Source: HRBIN24 sp035574155
Lineage (GTDB): Bacteria > Chloroflexota > Dehalococcoidia > SM23-28-2 > HRBIN24
NCBI GenBank assembly: GCA_035574155.1
Contig: DATLZD010000052.1
Coordinates: forward strand, 1 to 45,978
Direction: 5' to 3'
DNA: 45,978 bases
Shown here: positions 15,832-25,295 of the stretch, one piece after another
Layout of the letters: every line of letters starts with the position of its first letter
Position numbering within the stretch: the stretch's first letter is position 1
The notes under the pieces: model-generated
Seen by the model: the letters and a program-made list of their open reading frames with translations, nothing else
What the model was told of the DNA's origin: nothing
Databases searched by the model: none
Position numbers and translations under genes: made by a program

Positions 15832-17652
15832 ATGCTACAGGAGCAGTCCTACTGGCAGCGTGCCCTGCGGCGCAGGCTTTCGCGTCGGCAGGCCCTGCGA
15901 CTGGCGGCGGCCGGAGGCATAACGGCCGTGGCGGCAGGCAGCGCCCTGGCCTGCCGTGAGGAGCAGGCGGTGGAGGAGGCGCCGCCCCTGGTGGGACCTG
16001 GCCCGCAGGACACCACCTTCGAGGCACGTCCCGGCGGCACCTACCGTGCCATCACCACCCAGGACCCCCCGAACCTGGACCCTTACCTCAACACCAGCTT
16101 CGTCAGCCAGACCTTCATTGGGGGCACCGTCTACAGCCGTTTGGCCAAGTGGGCCACCGGCCCGGGCATCGAGCCGCTGTCGCAGGCGGTGGGCGACGCC
16201 GCCGAGGCCTGGGAGACGCCCGACGGGCAGGTGTGGACCTTCAAGCTGCGCCCCAACATGAAGTTCCACAACAAGCCGCCCCTCAACGGCCGCACCCTGG
16301 ACGCCGAGGACGTCAAGACCAGTATGGAGCGGTTCATGGCCCGCTCCCCCAACCGGGGCATCTTCCAGACCCTGGTGGACCGGGTGGAGGCCATCGACCC
16401 CCTCACCGTGCGCTTCACCCTCAAGATCCCCTACGTGCCCTTCATCGACCTGATGGCCTCGCCCCAGCTTCTGTGGATCTTCTCCAAGGAGGCCAATGCT
16501 GGCCAGATCGACACCCAGAAGCCGGAGGGGGTCATTGGGACCGGGCCGTGGGTTCTGGACAAGGCCCAGCCCTCCGTGTCCTGGGAGTTCACCAAGAACC
16601 CGGAGTGGTACGAGGTGGTCCAGACACGCCGTGGCCCCCAGCGCCTGCCCTTCATGGACCGGCTGGAGTTCCTGGTCATCGGCGAATACGCCCAGATCAT
16701 GGCCCAGTTCCTGGCCCGCAACATCCACGTCTTCGCGCCCCGCAACGAGGACCTGGCCCAGATAGCGCAGCAGGTGCCCGATGCCCAGAGGCTGCCGGGC
16801 AACCCGGCCTGGCTCCTAAGCTTCTACTACTTCGGCGACACCCAGGACCCCAACAACCTGTTCCGCGACGTCCGCATGCGCCGCGCCCTGTCTATGGCCC
16901 TGGACCGGGACGGCCTCATCGAGGCCTTCGGCCAGGTGTCCCGGCTCAAGCAGCAGGGGTTCGAGATCAACACCGGCTGGAACAACACGCCCATCCCCTG
17001 GGGCGACGGTGGCATGTTCTGGTGGCTTGACCCCAAGAGCCCAGACATGGGCCCAGCCGGCCAGTGGTACCGCTACGACCCCGCCGAGGCCCGTCGTCTG
17101 CTGCAGGCGGCCGGCTACAACAACCAGGAGATAACGTTCAACTTCACCACGGTCATCTACGGGACCACCTTCGACCAGTTCACCGAGGCCCAGATCCCGA
17201 TGCTGCGCAACGCGGGCTTCAACATCCGTCCCAACCCGCAGGACTACGCCAGCCAGTACATCACCGGGACCTTCGCCGGCCGCTTCAGCGGCCTCGCCTA
17301 CGGCTACCAGACCCCCTTCACCAGCGTGGACGAGTACCTGTTCAACATGCTGCACCCCCAGGGCACCCGCTACGCCCAGAGCCGGCCCAACGACCCCGAG
17401 ACCGTGCGACTGGTGGAGGCCCAGCGGGTGGAGCGGGACGTCAACCGCCGGCGAGAGCTGATCCGGGAGATACAGCGCCGGGTCTCCGACCAGATGTGGT
17501 ACGTGCCCTCGGTGATGGGACGCTGGGGCGGCATGACCTTCTGGCACAACTTCGTGCGCAACTGGGGGTCCTTCATCACCGCCGGCTACGGCGTCTACAC
17601 CGAGACCGTGACCCGCTACTGGCTGGACCTGCCCGAGACCGCCGCGCGGTGA
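15832..17652 (+). CDS. ABC transporter solute-binding lipoprotein, family 5 (peptide/nickel type), Tat-exported
   Basis: This is a 606-residue extracytoplasmic binding protein for an oligopeptide-type ABC importer. The N-terminus has a twin-arginine motif S-R-R-Q-A-L-R-L at about 17-24, a hydrophobic stretch, and a lipobox S-A-L-A-C with C41, so it is probably folded in the cytoplasm, exported by Tat and lipid-anchored. The family 5 hallmarks are D-P-P-N-L-D-P-Y near the mature N-terminus and the W-T-F-K-L-R-P-N-M-K-F-H signature. R-R-A-L-S-M-A-L-D-R occurs near 350. The ATG at 15832 has AAGGAGGG at 15818-15825. Two permeases follow directly; no ATPase gene is linked. The ligand is unknown; peptides, glycosides and other solutes are all known for this family. 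Confidence 0.9.
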   Translation: MLQEQSYWQRALRRRLSRRQALRLAAAGGITAVAAGSALACREEQAVEEAPPLVGPGPQDTTFEARPGGTYRAITTQDPPNLDPYLNTSFVSQTFIGGTVYSRLAKWATGPGIEPLSQAVGDAAEAWETPDGQVWTFKLRPNMKFHNKPPLNGRTLDAEDVKTSMERFMARSPNRGIFQTLVDRVEAIDPLTVRFTLKIPYVPFIDLMASPQLLWIFSKEANAGQIDTQKPEGVIGTGPWVLDKAQPSVSWEFTKNPEWYEVVQTRRGPQRLPFMDRLEFLVIGEYAQIMAQFLARNIHVFAPRNEDLAQIAQQVPDAQRLPGNPAWLLSFYYFGDTQDPNNLFRDVRMRRALSMALDRDGLIEAFGQVSRLKQQGFEINTGWNNTPIPWGDGGMFWWLDPKSPDMGPAGQWYRYDPAEARRLLQAAGYNNQEITFNFTTVIYGTTFDQFTEAQIPMLRNAGFNIRPNPQDYASQYITGTFAGRFSGLAYGYQTPFTSVDEYLFNMLHPQGTRYAQSRPNDPETVRLVEAQRVERDVNRRRELIREIQRRVSDQMWYVPSVMGRWGGMTFWHNFVRNWGSFITAGYGVYTETVTRYWLDLPETAAR

Positions 17653-17658
17653 GCCACC

Positions 17659-18606
17659 GTGCAAGGCTACATCGTCCGCCGGCTGCTGCTGATGGTCCCC
17701 ACCTTGCTGGGGGTGACGCTGTTCGTGTTCCTGCTGACCCGCTTCACTCCGGCCGACGTGGTGGACCGGCTCACGGGTGAGGTGGGCTACCAGGACGAGG
17801 CCCTCAAGGCCCAGATCCGTGAGGAGCTGGGTCTGAACCAGGGCGTCCTCACCCAGTACTTCAAGTGGTTGGGGGGCGTCCTGCACCTGGACCTGGGCGA
17901 GTCCTTCATCAGCGGCCGCGACATCTGGGACGAGCTGAAGAACCGCGTGCCGGTCAGCGTGGAGCTGGGCGCCCTCGCCATGCTCTTCTCCATCCTCTTC
18001 GGGATCCCCATCGGCGTCATCTCGGCCATACGGCAGGACACCTGGTTGGACTACCTGCTGCGGGGAGGGAGCATCCTCTTACTGGCGGTGCCGGTCTTCT
18101 TCCTGGCCATCAGCGTCCTGGCAGTGGGGGCATGGTGGTTCGATTGGGCGCCGCCGTCCCGCTACACGGCCCCGTGGGAGGACTTGCAGAACAACCTGGC
18201 CATCATGGCCACACCGGCCATCATCCTGGGCCTGGCCCTGTCGGGGGCCAAGATCCGCCTCACCCGCACGCAGATGCTGGAGGTGCTACGGCAGGACTAC
18301 ATCCGCACGGCCTGGGCCAAGGGGCTGAGCGAGCGGGTCGTCATCCTGCGCCACGCCCTGCGCAACGCCCTCATCCCGGTGGTCACCGTCATCGGGCTGC
18401 AGATACCTGTCCTGGTGGCGGGGGCGGTGATACTGGAGAACATCTTCCTGCTGCCCGGGGTGGGCCGCTACCTGGTCCAGTCGGCGGCCAGCTTCGACTA
18501 TCCAGTAGTGCAGGGGATCACGCTTCTCATCGCCACGGTGGTCGTCCTGTCCAACCTGGTCGTGGACCTGTCCTATGCTGCCCTGGACCCGCGAGTGCGC
18601 TACTAG
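17659..18606 (+). CDS. ABC transporter permease, DppB/OppB type
   Basis: This is a 315-residue inner-membrane permease. It begins with the typical DppB N-terminus (Y-I-V-R-R-L-L-L-M-V-P-T-L-L-G-V) and has six predicted helices. The cytoplasmic EAA loop Y-I-R-T-A-W-A-K-G-L-S-E-R is where the ATPase docks. The end A-A-L-D-P-R-V-R-Y is characteristic of the family. The GTG at 17659 lies 6 bp after the binding-protein stop, so it is co-transcribed. It pairs with the DppC-type subunit at 18622. Confidence 0.92.
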   Translation: MQGYIVRRLLLMVPTLLGVTLFVFLLTRFTPADVVDRLTGEVGYQDEALKAQIREELGLNQGVLTQYFKWLGGVLHLDLGESFISGRDIWDELKNRVPVSVELGALAMLFSILFGIPIGVISAIRQDTWLDYLLRGGSILLLAVPVFFLAISVLAVGAWWFDWAPPSRYTAPWEDLQNNLAIMATPAIILGLALSGAKIRLTRTQMLEVLRQDYIRTAWAKGLSERVVILRHALRNALIPVVTVIGLQIPVLVAGAVILENIFLLPGVGRYLVQSAASFDYPVVQGITLLIATVVVLSNLVVDLSYAALDPRVRY

Positions 18607-18621
18607 TCCCGGGGGGAAGCG

Positions 18622-19578
18622 ATGGCGACGCACGTCCTGGAAGAGGCCCTGCCCGCAGGTGCCTTACCCTTCGAGACCCGTCCCTGGCCGGTGCGGGCCG
18701 CTCGCGGGCTGCTGTGGTTCGCCCGTCGCAAGCCCCTGGGGTTCCTGGGACTCCTCATCATCTTGACGATGCTGCTGTTCGCTGCCGCCGCTGCCCTGGA
18801 CGTCCCCGCCCGCTACAGCCAGGTGCGGGGCGGGAACATCGGTTTCCTCTACCCATACGACCACCAGGTGCTGCGGGACCGCCAGCAGGGGGTGTCGCTG
18901 AAGCACCTCATGGGCACCGACAACTTGGGCCGTGACACCTTCAGCCGCATCGTCTACGGGGCCAAGGTGTCGGTGTTCATCGGCTTCAGCGCCGTGGCCA
19001 TCTCCCAGGCGTTGGCAGCCATCGTCGGCACCATCAGCGGCTACTACGGGGGCCGCTTCGATGTGCTGTTCCAGCGGGTGGTGGACATCTGGCAGGCGCT
19101 GCCAGGTCTGGTGGCCCTCATCTTCATCGTATCGGTGCTGGGCAACAACCTGGTGGTCATCACCGTGGCCATCGGAGCGCTGGGGGCGGCCGGGGCCTCG
19201 CGCATCATCAGGGGCGCCGTCATCAGCATCAAGCAGAACGCCTACGTAGAAGCGGCACGGGTCGTGGGCGCCACCGACCTGCGCATCCTGCTCTTTCACA
19301 TCCTGCCCAACGTCTTCCACCTGGTCATCATCGGCGCCTCCATCGGCATCGGCGGGGCCATCCTGGCCGAGTCGGCCCTGGCCTTCCTAGGCTTCGGCCT
19401 GCCACCTCCCTACCCATCCTGGGGGCGGATGCTGAACGTGGCGCGCGAGTTCCTGACCAGCAACCCCATGATGGCCATCTGGCCGGGGCTGGCGCTGACG
19501 GTTACGGTGTTCGCCTTCAACGTCTTCGGTGACGCCCTGCGCGACGTCCTCGACCCCCGCCTGCGGGGCAGCCGCTGA
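18622..19578 (+). CDS. ABC transporter permease, DppC/OppC type
   Basis: This is a 318-residue permease partner of the preceding gene. The N-terminal cytoplasmic tail and first helix (R-R-K-P-L-G-F-L-G-L-L-I-I-L) are followed by the family segment M-G-T-D-N-L-G-R-D-T-F-S-R near residue 95. The EAA loop is Y-V-E-A-A-R-V-V-G-A-T-D-L. The end D-V-L-D-P-R-L-R-G is typical. It starts 15 bp after the DppB gene. A strong hairpin at 19605 closes the operon. No dppD/dppF-like ATPase genes follow, so the importer must borrow ATPases encoded elsewhere. Confidence 0.92.
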   Translation: MATHVLEEALPAGALPFETRPWPVRAARGLLWFARRKPLGFLGLLIILTMLLFAAAAALDVPARYSQVRGGNIGFLYPYDHQVLRDRQQGVSLKHLMGTDNLGRDTFSRIVYGAKVSVFIGFSAVAISQALAAIVGTISGYYGGRFDVLFQRVVDIWQALPGLVALIFIVSVLGNNLVVITVAIGALGAAGASRIIRGAVISIKQNAYVEAARVVGATDLRILLFHILPNVFHLVIIGASIGIGGAILAESALAFLGFGLPPPYPSWGRMLNVAREFLTSNPMMAIWPGLALTVTVFAFNVFGDALRDVLDPRLRGSR

Positions 19579-19604
19579 CCAGTCAAAGCACATTCCGAAA
19601 CGGT

Positions 19605-19632
19605 GCCCTGCCCGCAGTCGGGCAGGGCTTGC
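19605..19632 (+). terminator. Rho-independent-type terminator after the transporter operon
   Basis: GCCCTGCCCG and CGGGCAGGGC form a perfect 10-bp stem around a CAGT loop, 27 bp after the permease stop. The following bases (TTGCCATTT) make only a broken U-tract, so termination efficiency is uncertain. Confidence 0.65.
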
Positions 19633-19672
19633 CATTTCGCCTGAGTAGACCCATCTTACTAGCGAAGCTCTC

Positions 19673-21196
19673 ATGGGTGCGCCAGCCTTGCCCAGGCGGA
19701 CGGCTCCGGGCCTGACGGTCCTGGGCCTGGCCATGGCGGCCGCCTGGGGACTCGCCTGGACGAGGCCGTGGTGGCTCTGGCACCACTATCCCTCGGCTGA
19801 CCTGCGGCCCGTCCTGTCCTCGGGCGGAGAGCTGGCCCTCTACGGCACCATGGTGCCCCTGCTCTTCGCCCTCTATGCCACCGCCGCCTGGCTGGCAGGG
19901 AGGGGCACATCGCGCTGGGCGGACGCCGTGGCCCTGGCGGCTCCCTTCGCCTTCGTGGCCCTGCTGCTGCCCACCCTCCCCGCCACCTCCAGCGACATCC
20001 ACCATTACGTGATGGAGGGGCGCACCCTGTGGGTCCACGGTCAGAACCCCATGACGACGCCCCCCTCCGCCTTCCCCGACGACCCCTATCTCGGCTACGT
20101 GCCTGCCTGGCACCGCGACTCGCCGTCACCCTACGGCCCCTTCTGGCTGCTCCTGACCCGTCTCCCGTCCCTGCTCCCCGAAGAGAGGCCGGAAGCGGTT
20201 CTGTTGGGCTATAAGGGCCTGTCCGCCGCCTTCTTCCTGGCCACGGCGCTGCTGCTCTGGCTCGCCCTGGCCGGCACGGGCGCCGGCGAGCGGCGGCGCG
20301 CCCTGGTGCTCTATGCCTGGAACCCCCTCATGCTCCTGGCCGTGGCGGTGGACGGCCACAACGACGTGGCACCTGCACTGTTGGCCGTGGGGGCGGTGCT
20401 GACGGCCAGCACCGCCCGCTGGCTGCTGGCGCCGCCGCTGCTGACCATGGCCGCCCTGGGCAAATATGTGGCCGCCGCCCTGGCGCCGTTGGTGCTGGTC
20501 GCTGGTTGGGTGGCCACAGCCCACCGGGGCAGGCGGGGCCTGGCGATGGGCCTGGGCGTGGCAGCGCTCGCTGCCGTGGCCCTCATGGCCCCCTTCTGGG
20601 AGGGCATGGACACCTTCCGCGCCTTTAGAGTGGACCAGCGGTCCTGGTTTGCCAACTCCTTGCCCGAGGTGGCGTTGCTGGGGCTGGCCAAGGTGCTGCC
20701 CCTGGAGACAGCCATGGGAGCAGCGAGGGCCCTCGGCCTCCTGGGCTTCGCTTCCCTCTATGCTCTGCTGCTGTGGCGGTCGTGGAGGGAGGGGCGCAGC
20801 GTGACCTGGGGGGCCTGCCAGGCAATGTTCCTCTTTCTGGCAACCGCATCCACCCTGTTCTATCACTGGTACGTGGCCTGGGCCTTGCCGCTGGCAGCCC
20901 TGCTGGTGGGCGACGTTTGGCGACTGCCGCCTCTGGCCCTCTCCTTCACGGCCTCCTTCCTGCCCCTCATCGAGCGCATGACGGCCTACCAGGGTTTCCT
21001 ACAGGGCGACAGTGGGATGCGGGCGTTGGTGGCGGTGGCGGTGGTGCTGGTGCCCCCGCTCGCCCTCTGGGCCTGGCTGGCGGCACGTGAGGGCTGGCTG
21101 CTGCCCTGGAGGTGGCTGGGGACCACCGTCGAAGCGGTGCACCCGCGGACGGGGACCGGCCTGGCCGACGGCGCGGACGGGGCGCGGCCCACATGA
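19673..21196 (+). CDS. GT-C-type polytopic glycosyltransferase (GT87/mannosyltransferase-like)
   Basis: This is a 507-residue integral membrane protein with about 11-13 hydrophobic segments. The first large loop holds S-D-I-H-H-Y-V-M-E-G-R (D108) followed by G-Q-N-P-M. This is the Asp-containing loop seen in lipid-phosphate-sugar-dependent GT-C enzymes such as the MptA/MptB-like mannosyltransferases. A further loop motif is D-G-H-N-D-V-A. Such enzymes transfer mannose or another sugar from polyprenyl phosphate to glycolipids or proteins on the outer membrane face. The ATG at 19673 has a weak ribosome site. It stands alone between a transporter terminator and a TetR gene. Donor and acceptor are unknown. 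Confidence 0.7.
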   Translation: MGAPALPRRTAPGLTVLGLAMAAAWGLAWTRPWWLWHHYPSADLRPVLSSGGELALYGTMVPLLFALYATAAWLAGRGTSRWADAVALAAPFAFVALLLPTLPATSSDIHHYVMEGRTLWVHGQNPMTTPPSAFPDDPYLGYVPAWHRDSPSPYGPFWLLLTRLPSLLPEERPEAVLLGYKGLSAAFFLATALLLWLALAGTGAGERRRALVLYAWNPLMLLAVAVDGHNDVAPALLAVGAVLTASTARWLLAPPLLTMAALGKYVAAALAPLVLVAGWVATAHRGRRGLAMGLGVAALAAVALMAPFWEGMDTFRAFRVDQRSWFANSLPEVALLGLAKVLPLETAMGAARALGLLGFASLYALLLWRSWREGRSVTWGACQAMFLFLATASTLFYHWYVAWALPLAALLVGDVWRLPPLALSFTASFLPLIERMTAYQGFLQGDSGMRALVAVAVVLVPPLALWAWLAAREGWLLPWRWLGTTVEAVHPRTGTGLADGADGARPT

Positions 21197-21347
21197 GGGC
21201 GCCGTCAGGCAGCAGCGGCCGTCGTAGACCCGCCGTCACGACGCATTTTCTTCTCAACGGCGGCCCCAAAAGCCTTTACGTCCACGTGCGTTTGCCGTTA
21301 CACTAATGTATAACGATGGTGTTCAATATGTCTGGCAGGTGATAGAA

Positions 21348-22040
21348 GTGGCTGTAAGAGCACGGTCGGCCCGCACACCCCTGGGGCAGCGTCGGCGGAT
21401 CCACAAGGAGACCAACAAGCGGCGGGCACTCCTCGAAGCTGCCTATCGCGTCTTTCGCGAGCGGGGCTACCTGGAGGCAACCGTCAGCGACATTATCCGT
21501 GAGGCGGGTGTCTCCCGCGCCACCTTCTACGCTTACTTCAGCGACAAAGACGACATATTCGTGACGCTCTATCTGGAGACCATGGCCGACCTGCGGCGCC
21601 GCATGGGCCTGCCCGGCGCGCGGGGCGAGAGGCGGGAGCCGCACCCTGTAGACCCGCAGGTCCTGCGCAGCGTCGTCCAGAAGCGCATCGCCCTCTACTT
21701 CTCGTTCTGGGAGCAGGAACAGCGCCTCATGGAAGGGGCCATGGTGCTGCAGTCCATCTCCCCCGAGACGGGCGCCAAGATGCTGGAGCCGGAGTTCCTC
21801 TCGGAGCGGGAGGTGGTCCGCTGGCTGCAGCAGGACAAGGAGGCTGGGCTCCTCGGGGACGTGGAGCCGGCGGTGGCCGTGGAGGCCCTGGTGTCCATGA
21901 TGGCCTGGCTTGCCTTCCGGTACTTCGTGCTCAAGTCCGTCAACATCCGCGACCTGACCATCGAGCAACTGGCCGAGCAGTTGACCAACCTGTGGTTCAA
22001 CGGCGTATACCGCTGCGACGGCACCGCCAAGGCCGAGTAG
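21348..22040 (+). CDS. TetR/AcrR-family transcriptional regulator
   Basis: This 230-residue regulator has an N-terminal HTH: R-R-A-L-L-E-A-A-Y-R-V-F-R-E-R-G-Y, then V-S-D-I-I-R-E-A-G-V-S-R-A-T-F-Y-A-Y-F-S-D-K. That is the canonical TetR DNA-binding segment. The C-terminal ligand domain (about 75-215) has a Trp/Phe-rich segment near I-A-L-Y-F-S-F-W-E-Q-E, as in acyl-CoA or lipophilic-ligand sensors. The GTG at 21348 is preferred because AGGTGA lies at 21337-21342; an in-frame ATG at 21306 is possible but has no ribosome site. The neighbouring CoA-transferase operon, or the dyad at 28405, is a possible target (inference). Confidence 0.88.
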   Translation: MAVRARSARTPLGQRRRIHKETNKRRALLEAAYRVFRERGYLEATVSDIIREAGVSRATFYAYFSDKDDIFVTLYLETMADLRRRMGLPGARGERREPHPVDPQVLRSVVQKRIALYFSFWEQEQRLMEGAMVLQSISPETGAKMLEPEFLSEREVVRWLQQDKEAGLLGDVEPAVAVEALVSMMAWLAFRYFVLKSVNIRDLTIEQLAEQLTNLWFNGVYRCDGTAKAE

Positions 22041-22077
22041 GCCAGCCCCGGCCTGGCCGGCGAGACAGCAGGCGGAG

Positions 22078-22108
22078 AGGCCGCTGGAGGCTATGCCCCC
22101 AGCGGCCT
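22078..22108. terminator. Bidirectional hairpin between convergent tetR and transporter operon
   Basis: AGGCCGCTGG and CCAGCGGCCT make a 10-bp stem. Past an A/C mismatch it continues as GGC/GCC around a TAT loop, giving an extended hairpin. It lies between two convergent stop codons, which is typical for a shared terminator, although no U-tract follows on either strand. Confidence 0.6.
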
Positions 22109-22201
22109 GCCACCTAGGGAGGCCCGCCGCCGGGTTATGGTCACCCCGCCACCCTTAGGGCGTGGGCGCGGTGCCCGGACCGGTGGCGCTCTGGCCGGCC
22201 C

Positions 22202-23950
22202 CTAGGCGCTCAACCAGGTGTGACGCATGCTGTCATACTTGTATTCCAGATAGGTGGGGGCCTGGGGGTTTACCACCCGTGCCTTGACCAGCTGATAGTC
22301 GATTAGCTGGTCGATCCAGGCCCGATAGACCTGCGTCCACTCTATGTCCACCAACCGCTGGAAGAGGGCGCGGCGCCGTGTCTCGTCCAGCTCCGTCCGC
22401 AGCTGCTCCACCACCGTGTCCACGGAAGGGTCGTTTATGCCCCAGTAGTTGTTGCGGGCCTTGGAGTGCATCCACTCGGCCCACGCCTGGTTAGTGAGGC
22501 CGGGCGTCGTCACGTGGTGGAAGATGAGGCCGTCCCAATTGCCCGAGAAGAGCATCTCGTAGAGCCGGCTGCGGTCGACCCGGCGCAGCTCGCTGCTGAT
22601 GCCTATCTGCCGAAGCATGTCCTGGATGAGGAGGGCCTTGTCCTCCCAGGCCTGATAGAGGTAGTAGTACCAGATAGGGCCGACGTTGAGATCGCCTCCC
22701 AGGCCGGCCGCTTCCAGCAACCGCCGCGCCTCCTGCAGGTTCTGTCGGTAAGTCGGTGGCAGCTCATCGAAGCTGGGCAGCGATGTCCTGCCCACGGCCT
22801 CCGGCGGGAAGGGGAAGGCCGGTGCCCCGGAGCCACGGTAGACTTGGGCGTTGATCAGCGTGCGGTCGATGGCCATGGAGATGGCCCTGCGCACTCGCTC
22901 GTCCCTGTAGGGGTCCTTCCTCAGGTTGAAGGCCAGCACCCCCTGACCAGCGATGGCATTGCTCTTGACCACATACACGTCCTGACGGTTCAGGTAGGAC
23001 TCCAGCAGCCTCACATCGGCCCCCAGGCTCACGGCATCTAGCTGTCCAGCCTCGAGGGCCGCCAGCCGCGCCGCGGCATCGGGCAGTATGCGGAAGATGA
23101 CGCCCTCCAGCAGGGGCGCTCGCTCGTTGCCGACGGTGGTCCCGTAATAATCGGGGTTCCGCTGCCAGCGGTATTCGACGTTGGGAGCCGTGGCTGCCAG
23201 GGTGAAGGGGCCGGAGCCCACGTAGCTGGTGCCGCCGTCCCCCATGTCGCCACCCCGGCTGTCCAGGTATTCGGGGTTGACAATGGGGTGGAACTCGGAG
23301 GCGAAGATCTTGAGGACCTCGGGGGTAGGACGCTTCAGGGCCACCCGCACCGTGGTGTCGTTGACCACCTCCACTCGCTCCAGCGGCTCGAACCGGCCGG
23401 CCGTCAGCCCTCCGGCCGCCCAACGCTCGTAGGAATACTTCACATCGTTGGCGGTGATAACGCGACCATTGGCCGGCGGCCGGTTGTTCCAGCGGGCATC
23501 CCCCCGCAGGGTGAAGACAAGGGTGGTGGGGTCTACGACCTCCCACCGCGTGGCCAGGTCGCCCACCACCTCCTCCTGGTAATAGGTGAGACCGCGACCA
23601 GGCTCGGTGCTGAGACGCAGCAGGTATGAGCTGTGCAGGCCATGAAAGATGGCCGGGTCGATGGCCGCGTTCTTGGCCGGGTCCACGCTCGGCACAGGGG
23701 CCACGGTGAACATCTGCAGGGTGCCGCCTCTGCGCGGCGCCCGGTTGGTCAGGACGTCGCGGGCATACTTGATGCTCTCCCAGGGTGAAGCCGGCCGCGC
23801 CCCCGCCCCTGGCGTGCCTTCAGTGGTAGGACCTTCGCTCTCGCACCCGGCCAGCCACGTCACCGCCAGGCCGGCCGAGGCCGACAGGCCGGTCAGCAGG
23901 AACTGACGACGGCTGAGGAGCCGCCTGTCGGTCGTCCTTTCGTCCCTCAT
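22202..23950 (-). CDS. ABC transporter solute-binding lipoprotein, family 5, Tat-exported
   Basis: This is a 582-residue extracytoplasmic binding protein. The twin-arginine motif S-R-R-Q-F-L-L-T-G at 13-21 precedes a hydrophobic stretch and a lipobox L-A-G-C (C36), so Tat export and lipid anchoring are predicted. Family 5 features include V-D-P-A-K-N near the mature N-terminus, L-V-F-T-L-R-G-D-A-R-W-N-N and V-R-R-A-I-S-M-A-I-D-R. The ATG at 23950 follows AAGGAGGA. It is the last gene of an operon whose other members are two permeases and two family III CoA-transferases. It is only distantly similar to the binding protein at 15832, so the two probably bind different ligands. Confidence 0.9.
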   Translation of the reverse strand: MRDERTTDRRLLSRRQFLLTGLSASAGLAVTWLAGCESEGPTTEGTPGAGARPASPWESIKYARDVLTNRAPRRGGTLQMFTVAPVPSVDPAKNAAIDPAIFHGLHSSYLLRLSTEPGRGLTYYQEEVVGDLATRWEVVDPTTLVFTLRGDARWNNRPPANGRVITANDVKYSYERWAAGGLTAGRFEPLERVEVVNDTTVRVALKRPTPEVLKIFASEFHPIVNPEYLDSRGGDMGDGGTSYVGSGPFTLAATAPNVEYRWQRNPDYYGTTVGNERAPLLEGVIFRILPDAAARLAALEAGQLDAVSLGADVRLLESYLNRQDVYVVKSNAIAGQGVLAFNLRKDPYRDERVRRAISMAIDRTLINAQVYRGSGAPAFPFPPEAVGRTSLPSFDELPPTYRQNLQEARRLLEAAGLGGDLNVGPIWYYYLYQAWEDKALLIQDMLRQIGISSELRRVDRSRLYEMLFSGNWDGLIFHHVTTPGLTNQAWAEWMHSKARNNYWGINDPSVDTVVEQLRTELDETRRRALFQRLVDIEWTQVYRAWIDQLIDYQLVKARVVNPQAPTYLEYKYDSMRHTWLSA

Positions 23951-24018
23951 GGCCGTTCCTCCTTTCCGCTCTCCTTGCCAACAAGTCCCGTCCGCGGGCC
24001 TGCACACGTGCCCCCGCG

Positions 24019-25272
24019 TCAGTCGCCGCTCTCCGCCTCCAGCCACGCCTGCACCGAGGGGTCCCTGAACAGGACGCCCTGGTCGTATAGGGCGGCTATC
24101 TGGTCCTGGGGCAGGCCCAGCAGCTCGGTCAGCACCTTCTCGTTGTGCTCGCCGACGAACGGCGCCCGTCCCACCTTTATGGGGGTAGCAGAGAAGTGCA
24201 GAGGGGTGGCCACGGTGGGTATGGTCACGCCTCCGGGGTAGGGGACATCACGAACGGCCCCGCGCCCCTGCATCTGGGGGTGCTGGATGGCCTCCCAGGG
24301 GCTGAGGACCGGGGCAGCAGGCACTTTGCCCTCGATAAGGGCCTGGAAGGCCGCCTCGTCGTCTTCGAAGCCCTGCAGGAACTCTTCGATGATGTCGTGC
24401 ACCAGGTCCTTGTTCTTGATGCGGGCCTCGTTGGTGGCGAACCGCGGGTCCTCGATGAGCTCGGGCCGCCCCATCACCTGGCACAGGCGGGTCCAGTCGG
24501 CCAGCATGGCGAAGTAACGCCCTTTGGGTCCCTTAAACACGCCCCAGGGCACCAGCAGGAAATGGCTGCGGATGTCGCGCTGGGCGTGATAGTCGCCACG
24601 GGTGGCGGCGTAGATGGGGGTGGCGTTGCAGTCCACCGACAGGACCGCTTGCATCATCGACAGGTCGATATACTGCCCCTGGCCCGTCAGGGCACGGTGA
24701 TAAAGGGCCGAGACGATGGCCAGAGCGGCCATGACAGCGCTGAGAGTATCGGCTATGCCGTTGCCGGCCAGCACCGGGTAGCCATCGGCCTCGCCAGCCA
24801 GGAAGGCCATGCCGCTGATGGCCTGGATGGAGGCATCGACGGCCACGTGGTCGGCGAGGGGCCCCTCCTGCCCGAAGCCCGTGATGGAGCACATCACCAG
24901 GTCGGGGCGGACGGCCTTCAGGTCGTTATAGGTCAGGCCGTATTTCCTCATGACGTGGGGCGTGAAGTTCTCCACCACCACGTCCACTTGGGCCACCAGC
25001 CGCTTCAGCAGTTCGACGGCCCCCGGGCGGGCCATGTCCACACAGATGCTCTCCTTACCAGCGTTGGAGTGAATGAACATGGGGCTCATCTGGGGCACCA
25101 TCGCCCGGCCCACCCGTACGTCGTCGGTGCCGGCATACCGTATGCGCTCCCCCACTTCGGGGGCCTCGATCTTTATCACCCGCGCGCCCATATCGCAGAG
25201 GAGGCGGGTGGTGAACCCGCCCGCCACCGCCCGGGTGAAGTCAAGGACCTTAATACCCGTCAACGGCCCCAT
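24019..25272 (-). CDS. CaiB/BaiF family (family III) CoA-transferase
   Basis: Family III CoA-transferases move CoA between carboxylates through an aspartyl-CoA thioester. This 417-residue protein has V-L-D-F-T-R-A-V-A-G near the N-terminus, V-V-V-E-N-F-T-P-H near 98-106, and I-T-G-F-G-Q-E-G-P. The probable catalytic Asp175 is in G-N-G-I-A-D-T-L. G-Q-Y-I-D-L-S-M-M-Q follows near residue 210. The ATG at 25272 has AAGGAGGTCAGG upstream; longer in-frame starts are rejected. It sits between the permease and binding-protein genes of the same operon, so the CoA acceptor may be the imported solute (inference). Confidence 0.9.
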   Translation of the reverse strand: MGPLTGIKVLDFTRAVAGGFTTRLLCDMGARVIKIEAPEVGERIRYAGTDDVRVGRAMVPQMSPMFIHSNAGKESICVDMARPGAVELLKRLVAQVDVVVENFTPHVMRKYGLTYNDLKAVRPDLVMCSITGFGQEGPLADHVAVDASIQAISGMAFLAGEADGYPVLAGNGIADTLSAVMAALAIVSALYHRALTGQGQYIDLSMMQAVLSVDCNATPIYAATRGDYHAQRDIRSHFLLVPWGVFKGPKGRYFAMLADWTRLCQVMGRPELIEDPRFATNEARIKNKDLVHDIIEEFLQGFEDDEAAFQALIEGKVPAAPVLSPWEAIQHPQMQGRGAVRDVPYPGGVTIPTVATPLHFSATPIKVGRAPFVGEHNEKVLTELLGLPQDQIAALYDQGVLFRDPSVQAWLEAESGD

Positions 25273-25295
25273 AGCACCTGACCTCCTTGTCCGCT